Positions 1 to 10,539 of a stretch of DNA of 64,000 nucleotides are shown here, one piece after another. The notes beneath the pieces were generated by a model. That model had not been told where the DNA came from. It did no database searches and saw only the letters and a list, made by a program, of their open reading frames with translations. Position numbers and translations under genes: made by a program. Each line of letters opens with the position of its first letter. Positions within the stretch are counted from its first letter, which is position 1. Origin of the DNA: Dryocosmus kuriphilus (Eukaryota > Arthropoda > Insecta > Hymenoptera > Cynipidae); the NCBI GenBank assembly GCA_038277395.1, contig CM076193.1:86009583-86073582 (forward strand), given 5' to 3'.

Positions 1-520
1 TTGGCGGGAAACCAGAGTTTTTTAATTTTAATAGCGTTTTCTTGATTAAAACAAAAACCGTTCATTTTATCAAAAAACGGTTACGACAAAATAAGTAGAT
101 TTTTTTGAGGTTAAAAATTTTACTCTCGTACATTTTTTTTGTATCTCTCATAGTTTAGCCGGAAAATGGATTTTTGGATTTTGTGAAAACCGTTTTTGAT
201 GGATAAAACCATAACTGTTGGCCAAAAACCGCTGATTAACGAACTCGTCCTTTCTTTTTACCCCTTAAAGAAGTGTACCAAAGCGCACTCCAATCCGATT
301 AGTCCTTCGAAAGTTATCGCGATCACAGACGACGACAACGACGACAACGACAACGACGACAACAGACAGACAGACACGATTGTAAAAACCGTTTTTTCTG
401 ACTCAGGGGGTCTCAAAACGTGGAGATTTCATGAAATCCGCGAAAGTCAAATTTTACATAAATCTAATACCTTCTCTGATGAGAATGTAATAATTTTTCA
501 GAATTGTTAGTTGCGAGGTC
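1..520 (+). repeat. Rep-A interspersed repeat, copy 1
   Basis: This is the first of four copies in the window of one dispersed repeat family. The shared core reads: GGATAAAACC near 200, GAACTCGTCC near 241, CCAATCCGATTAGTCCTTCG near 290, an imperfect (CGACAA)n tract at about 327-375, then GATTTCATGAAATCCGCG near 425 and CTAATACCTTCT near 466. The other copies lie around 17.35-19.7 kb, 19.7-21.8 kb (both reverse) and 23.9-29.0 kb. An ORF of about 104 codons runs through it (196-510), but it is driven by the simple repeat and has no known domain. No terminal repeats are clear, so I cannot assign a class. Confidence 0.75.
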
Positions 521-529
521 AACGGAGGC

Positions 530-2150
530 TTATAAAAACTGGAACGCGAAGATAAAACGGTTGAGCATCTTGGGGCAGACGGTGGCGACTAGATAGGCGA
601 CCTTGAAGTATTTTGATACCGATCCGAGTATACGCTAGATGACGCAGCGTAGCTTCCCCTGACCACACCCCGCAAACATATAACTAATAACCGTATGAAT
701 GCGCACTCGAAAACTAGTCTAAAGGTCTGCAATGTTCATTTATTTCTTCGCCATGAATGTCGACATGTTCAGACGCTAAGAGCTTAATTTTTATATTTAT
801 TTAAATGTGCTGTGCAGTGAAAGTGAAGACCAACCGATTATAAGTGACAAAGATTTTCTGTCCTATATTCACTGCTTAAAATATCGGACAATAGCCGGAT
901 AACAAATCGGTTTTTATCCTTTTCTGATGGAAATTCTACGAGGTTTTTGTGTCCGTCTCTAATCCGATATTCACCCGAAATAGTTTCAGTTTTTATCCGT
1001 CTTTTAACTGGTGATGTTAATCGGAAGGAATGTGAAGTGTATTTACCGCTTTTGGTAGAATCTGGCCGTTTCTTATCCGACTGAACCAGAACGATAGTAC
1101 TAGCAAAATTAATATTTGCTGGTCTGTGATGAAAATGATCATGCCGAAATCTTCAATTTCAGCATACGAAAAGTGCTTATATCTTCCTGTGCACAAAGTA
1201 CTATGTCCCTCACTTGTCCCATTGATGATATTGTATGTAAAAATATTTTTAAATTTGAAAAGCGTATAAGAGAAGATATTGTAGCAATATCATTTTTGAA
1301 AAAAATGTCTTATTATTCGCGTTGCCAGTAACACTTACATGCCTAAGTTAACAAAGACATTCAAGATCCAGTAGATTTATATATCCGAATAATTATAGTA
1401 GTGTAATACTATCATACCATGTTTTAAAATATTTTTATTATACAAGTTGGCCCCAAAAAAGGAATATGTATACTTTCTAAACTGATTTAGCATCCCAGAT
1501 ATCAAATTACTTAATGCCAAATTATTATTAGTTAGAATAAAAAAACAGTAGTCCTCATTGGCGAATAAGAACCTGGTTAGTCCGGAAAATGTACGATGGC
1601 TTAACTTAATTTATTAAAGATCTGTCAGGTGAAAGATACATATATACCGGATGAATGCAAAATTATACCGTTGTCAGAGTTGTAATAAAAAAATAGTAGT
1701 TTTCATTAGCGACTAAGAGTCGGGTTAACAAGGATAAACTGCGAATTTCTAATGTTATAAATTTGATATTTTCTGTTAGGCGAATAAAAACTGGTCAGAC
1801 TCAGACATACCGCTGTGAGACTTATATTATACAACAACTTTTTAGGTTCCATTTCCAGATAGGAGACAGATCTAATCTGTCACCGTTGGTTTCTGTCCGA
1901 CATTTTAAGCAAGATTATCCATCCACTCGCTGTGAAAAGTTATCAGTGTCCGAAAAATAAAAGGATTGGAGCTGCCGGGACTTGGCGATTGCTGAACTTA
2001 AAACCTCAATAAAAAGTTATGAGACTTTTCACGAAGAGTCGGTGGGCAATTCAGGACACAATAACACTTCTGATTATTACTTAAAATCGGTTACGCCTTC
2101 ATTTCTGTGTGTGTGTGTGTGTTTAAAAGAAAAATATACTTAACGAAAGT
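530..2150. other. Non-coding stretch, no gene seen
   Basis: No convincing gene. It holds degenerate phrases built on TATCCG/CGGATAA (about 880-1080) and GGCGAATAAGAAC-like phrases (about 1560-1960) that recur as a related family at 58.58-59.3 kb. A short (TG)n microsatellite lies at about 2107-2121. The phrase GAGTATACGCTAGATG at 625 recurs at 22482, so part of this stretch is repetitive. The left end of the Polinton must lie in here, but no terminal inverted repeat could be recognised. Confidence 0.5.
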
Positions 2151-2223
2151 GCAGCGATTCTAAATATACAGTGTGTATGAAAGACTTTATTAGTGTTTTT
2201 TTAATTCCATATTCATATTAAAA

Positions 2224-2816
2224 ATGATATTCGACGAGTGCGTGAAGCTCATTCCCGGTATAGAGGATGCGTTGACTCTAATGTTGTCGTCTGGATACGC
2301 ACCTCTAGACAAAATCACCATGTGGAAGAATGAGTGCTTGATTTTCCTAAGGACAGTCAGGAGGGAACTATATAGGAAGACACCACCGCAGTCATTAGGC
2401 AGAAAACAAAAGTGCCTGAACCTGATTGAGAAGCTCGCATGCTTAGAGGCACGCTTTGATTTATTGATGAAGAAAGGAGGTGGACATGTGCTGAAGAAAC
2501 AAGATGGCATCAATAATCGCGTAAAGTGGATAGATGTAGACAAAGCTTTCAATAGTTGTGTTAAAACGTGTGTAGTGGCCAATTTAATACATAAAAATGT
2601 TCTTGCCTTTTTGAATGATGCTCAGCAACTATTCATTGCTCAAGTGGGCAAAGAATTAAAAAAACACAAGGCTTTGAAAATAAATGCATCACTTCTTTGC
2701 TACTATACAAAAATCGACAAAGATGAGTCTGATGCTAAAAATTTCAAGTCAAAGAACGAAGCCATATATTCTACCACTGACTTGAAATTATGGTTTGAAA
2801 CGTACGTGAGGTACCC
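2224..2816 (+). pseudogene. Polinton DNA polymerase B, N-terminal segment
   Basis: The ORF starts at ATG 2224, and its first ~195 codons belong to the Polinton polymerase protein. It carries the family pattern KWIDVDKAFNS (about 2524-2556), KNEAIYSTTDLKLWFE (about 2752-2800), which in related polymerases stands just before the ExxSGW..I..L.IN.NK.NP block. That block is found 4.4 kb downstream, after 7186. The open frame runs on to 2877 only because it reads into the inserted P element, which begins at 2817. A one-base shift is also needed at about 2806-2810 to rejoin the downstream frame. This segment lies upstream of the exonuclease domain, and its function is not known to me. Confidence 0.75.
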
Positions 2817-2844
2817 TAGAGATCCTCAAGGGAGAGTTGAGACA
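2817..2844 (+). repeat. P-type element left terminal inverted repeat
   Basis: Matches 7150-7177 in reverse complement without mismatch. The target duplication AGGTACCC precedes it at 2809-2816. Confidence 0.92.
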
Positions 2845-5752
2845 AAGATTTTCCCGCTTTTAATTGGTTACGAGTAAACCGGAACCAGAAGTGGTGAAAA
2901 ACGCGCCATTTTCAAATCAAATTTTACATCTAACCGATAAGATATAATGTAAATATGTTAAAAAAGTATACAGTGAATGAATATAGTACCTAATATTTAC
3001 AGAAAATATGTATTGCTTAAAATCAGTTTATAAAAATTGCACACTTCAGCACATGTCTGTAGTACAAAAAATAAACATAAAGTTCCAAAAAGGTAGATTT
3101 ATTGCGTACAAATAAATGAACAACTTTTGGGACAAAATGTCGTTTATTTTAACAAATCTGTAAAGTGATCATTATTTATAATAATTCATTGGAAAGTAGT
3201 ATGCATAGCGACACTTTTACTATCATATCTTATTTCTTTTTCCTTAACTTTAGCTCAATTACAAATTCGTAATCGGAACATTAAAAATCTACGCAAGATT
3301 TTATCCTTCAAATTGTGGCATGGTAAAATGTGATTAGCTTCAACTTTCATGAAAGAATACATTAAGTAGTCAAATACTTGAAAATTTTTCTCTCGATTTA
3401 TAAGTAGCATATTAGATCTGTAACTCTGATCCAATTTTTAAAAAAATTGAAAAGTATCTTCGTTCACAAAGAAAAGAGTGTTTTCTTTGTAACACCTGTA
3501 TGCGGTGTACGTAGAAAAAGGTAACTGCATATATTCTCTAGAACCAACGGAAGGCATTTTTTTCTATATTGTTCATTACATTTTCAGAAATTGATGAGGA
3601 TTGTGCAACACCTTTCGTAAAAAATTCGAGAGTACTTGGAAAATGTAGAAAAAAATTTCGGTCATCTTCAATGAACACTAAAGACCCTTGAAACTCTGAC
3701 TGAGGATTTTCTTCAAGAGAACTAGAATTAGAATGTACTTGAAAGGCATTATTACTAACCGGTAAAATATTCACAGATACGTCTTTGAGTGCATTGCTTG
3801 ATTTCGCTTGCACCGTTGCATTATCATTTTTTCTTATTATATTTTCAGGATTTTCTTTCTCAGACTTATATTTTCTTAGAAAATCTACTAGATAAGTGCT
3901 TTCGTCGAACTCGTAGTTACTAGTTTTTACAGGCTTTATGTACTGTGCGATAGATATTAATCGAAGGTCGTACTTAAATTGTAGCACGTTTGGTGTTACA
4001 TGTTTTGACCTTATCAAACTAAATAAGTTTTCGACACAATCTTGCGTAAATCTCGAAGTAAGCACGAATTTAAAACCTCGTTTTCCCAAAAGATAATTGC
4101 TTAATTGTATAGCAGATATAGTGGAAAGCACATAGCCTTTTTGAAGAGGTTTGAAAATTCCTGCATCACCGATTTGTAAGCTACCTAAAAGGTTTACAAT
4201 TGCACTTAAAAAATACATTGTTTCTTCGTACTTCTTTTCATCAAATTTACTAATTGCGCTTTGCAAATTCCGAGACGTCATTAACCTAAACCATTTTGCA
4301 ATATTGCTGAAAAACCAAGCAGTTGTTGTATACTCGACTTTGGAATTTTCATCTGCAAGAAACTAGAGCGCTGCACTAACTTCGGGACTTAAAATCTTTT
4401 TTGCTCTGTTTACTTTCATTTTCGCAAATTGTTTCTTTTTTCCTAACAAAACGTCTTCCACTGTAAGGGCTGGCGTTAGTGCGAAAGCTAAATCCTCTTG
4501 CGTTTTCAGCATTTCTACCAAATGATTAGCATCAACGATATTAGTCGGCAAATTATAAGCCTTCTGCAAGTCTTCGGGAATGTACATTTTTCCATTGTTG
4601 ACGATACTTGACACGGTATTTTTTAATAGGTGAGGTACATCTGCGAAAAAATATAGCCGTCGGTCTAGATCGCCTTTTGGGAATGGATGAGGAATAGAGT
4701 TCTGAACATTGTTTCTATTAACCGTAATTCCAAATGCATTCCAACAAGCAATGTTGGAAGGTCCCATGTCAGACGTTACGCTATTGACTCGTAATCCAAT
4801 ATTTTCAGCTTTTTCAATGATCTGTAAAATATAATTGACTTTAATTTTGTGCCATCAAATCCTCCACTTGTAAAATCGTATCCTACAATTTGCTTCCACC
4901 GACATGCAGTACCCGTTAACATATAGACCATGCCATGCTTAGTTTTATCCTGGTCTTTGAATTGAGCATTACCTTTAGAATATTTATTAGTATCAGGTTT
5001 GGATGAAATGGTGATATCTCCAAGATACTGCTTAGTTTGAGGATCATACATTTTTTCACCGTCAATAGAAATTTCGTCCAGTGCCAGCGAGCATTCCTTA
5101 TCGGTTTCGTTTTAAGTCTCTGCTTTTTGTTCTAAATAATTAAACATTTCATCTGATCTTCCCGGTTCAAACTTAATATGCTCAATTCGTCTGCTTAAAG
5201 TTCTCCGAGAAGGCAGAGGTATTTCTTGTCTCAAAAGCTCGTCATAACCAGCATTCCCACAGGTAAATTTTAAACGAAGAGCTTTTTTAATTGTAGAATT
5301 CGACCACTTCGCTGGTTTTGAGTCCACTCCATTCTTTATTTTCAAGAGTAGATTTTCAATTTGATCTTCTGTGAACAAAGTTTCTAAAACCTGTCTGTAA
5401 ACATCATGATGGCTGATTTCCAATTTCCTTTTCTCATCCTTCAGTTTCTGCAATCTTTTCGTCAAACTTCCAATAATCTTCAGATGTTTTTGAAATAATT
5501 TTTGTACTTTCTCATCAGTAATCGTTGATAATAGACGATATTCCTCATCATCTAAAGCATTCCCTGGAAGTTGGTCGCTCTTCAAACCGCATGGAATACA
5601 TTCCTATATAAAAAAAAACCTTATGTACTTTGTAAAATAATTTTAATATGCAATACACTAGCATTCGTCGTGTTTATTACACGAAAGGAAGTTATAATTA
5701 AATACGAACTTTTGTATTATAATTAAATTACAATGTTAATTTTCTCTTTTAC

Positions 5753-5861
5753 CTTATCTTGAACTTCAATCGATTTGGAGTCATTAACAGAAATTGTCGA
5801 GGGGGCCAATCCAACCGTATTTGCTGCTGCATTGACTTTTCAGCGTGACCGAATTGAAATC
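5753..5861 (-). other. Transposase small exon, downstream duplicate
   Basis: Same exon as 6189-6293 but 109 bp long. A 4-bp insertion in the run AATGCAGCAGC near 5830 shifts the frame and leads to a stop. The donor is intact here (AAG|GTAAAA, GT at 5752-5751). Confidence 0.75.
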
Positions 5862-6188
5862 CTATAATTGAAAAAAATTTATATTAACTTTTCAAAACAA
5901 TTTTAAATGAAAAACATGCCTTGCAAATTTAAAAAAGAATAATATTTATTTAGTGTAGTAAAAAAAATTAAATTATGATGCAAGTCGCAATTAATTTTAC
6001 CTTGCCACGTCAGCTTTTGCATGACAATGAACAAGATCTATGGATAAACCTCCTGACTTTATATATTGGGGAGACAGATTTCATTCTAAAGCTGGATTAT
6101 TTCCAAAAACTAATGCACGAAATTAGGTTATAATTAGTTACTAACTTTTGTATTATAATTAAATTACAATGTTAATTTTCTCTTTTAT

Positions 6189-6293
6189 CTTATCTTGAAC
6201 TTCAATCGATTTAGAGTCAGTAAGAGAAATTGCCGAGGGGGCCAATCCAACCGTATTTGCTGCTTGACTTTTCAGCGTGACCGAATTGAAATC
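6189..6293 (-). other. Transposase small exon, upstream duplicate
   Basis: Thirty-five codons in phase 0 after acceptor ATAG (AG at 6294-6295), open throughout, with the phrase NTVGLAP. The 5' splice site after CAAGATAAG reads ATAAAA, not GTAAAA, so the donor has lost its G. It is a tandem duplicate of 5753-5861; the period is 432 bp, and flanking intron sequence is copied too. Confidence 0.75.
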
Positions 6294-6602
6294 CTATAAT
6301 TGAAAAAAATTTATATTAACTTTTCAAAACAATTTTCAACTGACTTTATATATTGAGGAGACACATTTAATTGCAGAGCTGGATTATTCCAAAAAAACTA
6401 AATTGTTGAATCTTATTTTTAAAATTTAATATTTAAATATTTAATGAAAGTGTTGTTAAAAGTTTAATAAATTATTTAAACTTATAAATGGTATTTTGAC
6501 TATGTTACTCTCTATTTGAATTTCATGTTATAAATCTTCAAAAAAAGCATTTTAATCAAAAATTTTCAGTTTAAAAAATAGAAAATTATGTATGATACGT
6601 AC

Positions 6603-6743
6603 CATTCTTGTCCTTCGAACAAAAATTCTTCCAGGTACTTTTGTCGTTCTTTTAAGTGCACTCGGAAATATTATTGGCACTGCTCCAGGTCGAATTATTC
6701 TTCTATTTCCTATGACTCCTCGCATTTCGGGTGAAAAATGTTC
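6603..6743 (-). other. Transposase exon 2 (THAP domain, second half)
   Basis: Acceptor TTTGTAG|GAA at 6744-6745. Forty-seven codons follow, starting EHFSPEM and containing RPGAVP, the usual end of a THAP domain (AVPT-type box). The exon closes at a textbook ATG|GTACGT donor (GT at 6602-6601). Its length is a multiple of three. Confidence 0.75.
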
Positions 6744-6823
6744 CTACAAAGATACATTTTATATTGGAATTCTTCTGAAGATTCATGTGTTTTTGAAAGA
6801 ATATACATATATAAAAAAGACAC

Positions 6824-6994
6824 CTCACAAACACGAAACGCTGGACTTGGCTCCCAACCTTGATCTCGATCATTATTTTCTCTGATATTTTTTATCCACC
6901 TTTGACGGATTTCTTCACTCTTCGGAATGCATTTCAAAACAAAACCTTTAGAAGTCGAATTGTGACAGTATAAAATGCCGCATCCGTGAGGCAT
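6824..6994 (-). other. Transposase exon 1 (THAP domain, first half)
   Basis: Fifty-seven codons from ATG at 6994. They show the first zinc-ligand cysteines, the family proline in KCIPKSEE, the core tryptophan in RQRWIKNI, and the third ligand in FRVCE. The exon ends at a GAG|GTGTCT donor (intron from 6823). The 80-bp intron (6823-6744) splices in phase to a sequence beginning EHF, which supplies the histidine ligand, so together they complete the C2CH finger. Confidence 0.8.
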
Positions 6995-7149
6995 TTTGTC
7001 TGACGATATTTCCCACGAGTGTTTATTTCCAAACGCGATTCTATTTTATTAACATAACCTATCAAGTCTTTCAACTTTCCATTACCATTTTGGCACATTT
7101 GTCACGACTTCCGGTTCCGGACTACTCGCGATGCGCAATAGCAAATCTG

Positions 7150-7177
7150 TGTCTCAACTCTCCCTTGAGGATCTCTA
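7150..7177 (-). repeat. P-type element right terminal inverted repeat
   Basis: Reverse complement of 2817-2844. The target duplication AGGTACCC follows it at 7178-7185. Confidence 0.92.
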
Positions 7178-7185
7178 AGGTACCC

Positions 7186-10052
7186 GTCCTCAAGAAGATG
7201 GAGGAATTTTAGGAGAAAGACTCTGGATGGACCCTCCACTCCATCATAAAGCTTTTCATCAACATCAACAAGTTAAACCCGCTAAAGGCAGGTTCCTACA
7301 TTGATCTTCCACCATCGATCAAGGATAAGAAAGCTTGTGTAAACGTACAAAATAAAGACAATGAGTGCTTCATGTGGGCAATTCTCGCAACCTTACACCC
7401 ACCTGACGCGAATAAAAGTGTTAAACGTATATCCAGCTATCAACAATACACGGGTAAACTGGATTTTTCCGACATCAGTTTTTCAGTTGCACACAAGGAT
7501 GTGAAAAAATTCCAGGCCAAGAACCGAATCTCTGTGAATGTGTACGGCCTTACTAAGAAGAGTGAAAATAAATTCACAGTGGTACCTCTTCACCTCACCT
7601 CACAAAAAAGAGACACGCATGTAAATCTTCTTCGTGTGGACGAAAATTATGTTTGTGTGGATGGTGAAGAAGAAGAAAAAGAAGAACATCAAGTTAGAGA
7701 AGAAAGAAGCTTCAACTTCCACTATGTCTGGATAAAGGATTTATGGCGATTGTTCAGTAGACAACTGTCCAGACATAATGGAAAACAATACATTTGTGAT
7801 GGATGCTTACACTATTTCTGAACAATGGAGAAACTGGCTGCTCACTCGGAAGACTGTGTAAAACTTAATAACTGTAAAGTGCTGCTTTCAGAACCCGGGA
7901 GGAACATTGTTGAGTTTAAGAACTTTAAGAACCGTGAGCGGGCTCCTTTCATCATATACGCGGATTGTGAGTTCCTTTTGATACCCGTAAATGATGAAGG
8001 AGCAGAAAAAATCTCGAATACTGAGGTCTTTGAAAGACACAAAATCTTCAATATTGGCTACATGTTCAAGTGCAGTTATGATGATAAACTGTCTTTCTAC
8101 GATTCATTTCCGGAGGATGTGGAGCCAGCAAAGTGGTTTGCTGAGCAATTACTAGAGATTAATCAGAAATGTGACAAGATCTTGGCATCACCAGTACCAA
8201 TGTAAAAAAATAACTTTTGAATAGCAGGAAGCCTTTATAGATTCCAAAACTTGTCACATATGTCAGAAGGCTCTGCTTACCCCAATGAAGAAGGTACATG
8301 ATCATTGTCACCTGACTAGTAAGTACCGTGGTCTGCGCATGAGCGTTGTAACTTATCATATCAGGTCTCAAACACCATACCTGTTGTGTTCCATAATCTG
8401 AGTGGGTATGACGCTCACTTTATGATTCGTCACATTGCCACACAATTTGAGGGAAGAGTTAAAATTATTGCACTCAATAAGGAGAAATACATTTCATTCA
8501 CAAAGTACGTTCAGGAAACCCAGATTAAATTTAGTTTCATCGATTCATTCAGATTTATGGCCTCTTCACTGGAAAAGTTAGCGTCATACCTCACTCAGTA
8601 TAAAATTGTCAGTGCAGTGTTTGCCGGTGTTGAGAGGGAGAAAATTGAGCTTCTCACGAGGAAAGGTGTTCTTCCTTATTAATAATTGGACTCGAGAGAT
8701 AGACTCAGTGAAACTCAGCTCCCACCAAAAGAAAAGTTTACAGCACTCTTAATGATTCGGCAACATCGGACGAAGATTATGCACATGCACAACAGGTGTG
8801 GTGTGCATTTAACATCAAGACACTCGGTGAGTACGTCAGTCTGTATATGAAAAATTACGTTCTGCTTTTGGCTGACATTTTCGAAAGTTTCCGAGAACAG
8901 TGTCTCGAGACTTACGACTTGGATCCAGCACACTACTATACAACTCCTGGCTTGAGATGGGATGCCATGCTCAAATATTTAAAGGTGAGATTAGAGCTCC
9001 TCACCGATGTTGATGTGCTACTGATGACTGAGCAAGGTGAAATGGGTGGATTAAGTCAATAACTTCTTAAAATTCATAGACTACTTCAGCTCAACCAATC
9101 CACATGGCTTAAAAGTTACATAGACTTCAATACTGTTATGCGAGCAGATGCTAGAAACGAATTTAAAAAGAACTTGTTTGAATTGATGAATAATTCAGTT
9201 TACGGAAAGACAATGGAGAACGTACGAAAATATGTTGATGTAAAACTTGTGACAAATTGGGAGGGTAGGTGTGGAGCAGAAGCCCTCATAGCCCGACCAA
9301 ACTTTCACAGTCGAGCAATCTTCAGTGAAAATCTCGTAGCGATTGCACTGAGACGAACTGAAGTATTGTTCAACAAGCCGGTCTATGTAGGGCTTGCTGT
9401 GCTGGATATCTCCAAAATCCTAATCTACAACTTTCACTACGACTACATGATTAAAAGATACGGTGACAAATGTAAACTACTATAAACTGACATGGTCAGT
9501 CTTATTTACGAAGTAAAATGCAATGACATTTACGCCGACATGAAAGACGACATTGACAAATTTGGCACCCCTGACTACCTTCGAGACAATGTTTTCGGAA
9601 TACCGCAAGCTAACAAAAAGGTTTTGGGTCTCATGAAGGATGACTGTTGTGGTAAAATTGTCACTGAATTTATTGGCTTGCGGAGTAAAATGTACAGCAT
9701 CCGTGTAAACGGTGAAGACTTTGTTAAGAAAGCCAAAGGTGTAGAATCAGAGATTGTGAGCAAAATAATCACTTTCAACGATTACACGGAATGTTTGTGG
9801 AATTTTTCAGTCCAAAACAGAACCCAGTATGTCATCAGGTCGAGGCTACACAATGTCGAGACCATTAAACAGGCAAAAATTGCACTGAGTCCTCACGATG
9901 ATAAGCGATGCTTGCTTCCCAACACCACAGACACCCTTGTGTGGAGACACTACCGACCAAACGATGCAATGGACGTTGATGCTACTGACGATGACGACGA
10001 CATACTCACAGACGATGATTATGACCTTTTGGACATGCTTGTTAACAATTAG
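7186..10052 (+). pseudogene. Polinton DNA polymerase B, main part, inactivated
   Basis: This is the protein-primed family B polymerase that copies the Polinton. In order: SGWTLHSIIK (about 7222), the NKDNECFMWA block near 7350, the ExoI-type YADCEF near 7963, a CHIC....HDHCHLT zinc-like motif (about 8250-8310), NLSGYDAHF (ExoII, near 8391), YVLLLADIFE (ExoIII, near 8855), NNSVYGKTMEN (palm motif B, near 9190), and the motif C site near 9484. Lesions: TAG near 7210 and TGA at 7819-7821, frameshifts at about 8200-8390 and 8680-8790, a deletion near 9060 that removes palm motif A, and motif C changed from the usual Y-DTDS to stop-T-D-M-V-S at 9483-9500. The reading ends at TAG 10050-10052. It cannot be active. 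Confidence 0.92.
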
Positions 10053-10354
10053 TGACTGCATACATATCATCATAACTGCACTTTGACATCACCTTTGTAA
10101 ATATGTTATTATTATTTTTATTATTATTATTACTACTACTACTGTACAGCGGTATCACCTGCGTGGAGGTGAATAGACTTTGATGTAGCTGTCTCTAGAT
10201 CAACTTTTTAAATAGGGTATATAGGATTTATATTTGAATAAAACAAGATATGTACACATATAAATGTATATAAATTGCTTTTTATTTATCAAGGAACCTT
10301 ACATCTCTACTTAGTGTCATCACATACTTTATACAGTTAATTTCATAATTAAGT
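10053..10354 (+). other. 3' region of polymerase gene with (TTA)n and poly(A) signal
   Basis: Contains an imperfect (TTA/TAC)n run at about 10106-10144 and a canonical AATAAA in TTTGAATAAAAC near 10234, which would serve the plus-strand polymerase transcript. No ORF of interest. Confidence 0.5.
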
Positions 10355-10538
10355 CTAACATTGGTTCAACGTTGGCTCAACATTGATTCAACGTTGGCTC
10401 AACATTGATTCAACGTTGACTCAACATTGATTCAACGTTGGCTCAACATTGATTCAACGTTGATTCAACTTTGGCTCAACATGATTCAACGTTGATTCAA
10501 CATTGAAGAAAAGTTGATTCAACATTGAAGAAAAGTTG
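10355..10538. repeat. CAACGTTG minisatellite between convergent genes
   Basis: About 16 tandem units of 11 bp with the pattern TCAACRTTGRY. They alternate as a 22-bp higher unit in which the palindrome CAACGTTG and its variant CAACATTG take turns. The last units are altered (AAGAAAAGTTG). The array fills exactly the gap between the 3' end of the polymerase gene (+) and the stop codon of the integrase gene (-). Confidence 0.9.
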
Positions 10539-10539
10539 C

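Larger units (their letters stand above)
3538..6994 (-). pseudogene. P-element/THAP9-like transposase, spliced, broken
   Basis: The gene encodes the nuclear transposase that binds and cuts the P-type element. Inferred exons on the minus strand are 6994-6824 (THAP N-terminal half), 6743-6603 (THAP C-terminal half), a duplicated small exon (6293-6189 and 5861-5753), and the large exon 5603-3538. All junctions keep phase 0 and use GT-AG, except where mutated. The large exon has a leucine-zipper-like helix (about 5440-5580), WSNSTIKKALRLKF..C...GY..L (about 5230-5310), the acidic motif SLALDEIS near 5085, SDMGPSN near 4765, and the C-terminal DCVENLFSLIRS block near 4040, all typical of P/THAP9 transposases. 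Lesions: TAA at 5112-5114, a frameshift near 4855 and TAG at 4363-4365. Confidence 0.9.
2817..7177 (-). mobile_element. P-element-type DNA transposon inserted in Polinton polymerase
   Basis: The ends are a 28-bp perfect terminal inverted repeat beginning TAGAGATCCTCAAGGGAGAG: left copy 2817-2844, right copy 7150-7177 in reverse complement. Similarity continues at lower identity to about 2900 and 7090, including CCGGAACCRGAAGT. The element is flanked by an 8-bp direct duplication AGGTACCC at 2809-2816 and 7178-7185. Eight-base target duplications and roughly 30-bp inverted repeats are the family rule for P elements. Inside is a spliced transposase gene on the minus strand with a THAP DNA-binding domain (3538-6994). 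Removing the element and one duplication brings the two halves of the Polinton polymerase together. Confidence 0.92.

Noticed and set aside
196..510. Rep-A ORF with Asp/Asn-rich tract as a protein gene
   Set aside because: The acidic run is the (CGACAA)n repeat; other Rep-A copies are not open in this frame.
2190..2582. Minus-strand ORF opposite the polymerase N-terminus
   Set aside because: Complement of a recognised Polinton reading; shadow.
10355..10538. CRISPR-like array
   Set aside because: Units are continuous 11-bp repeats without spacers, in a eukaryotic transposon.
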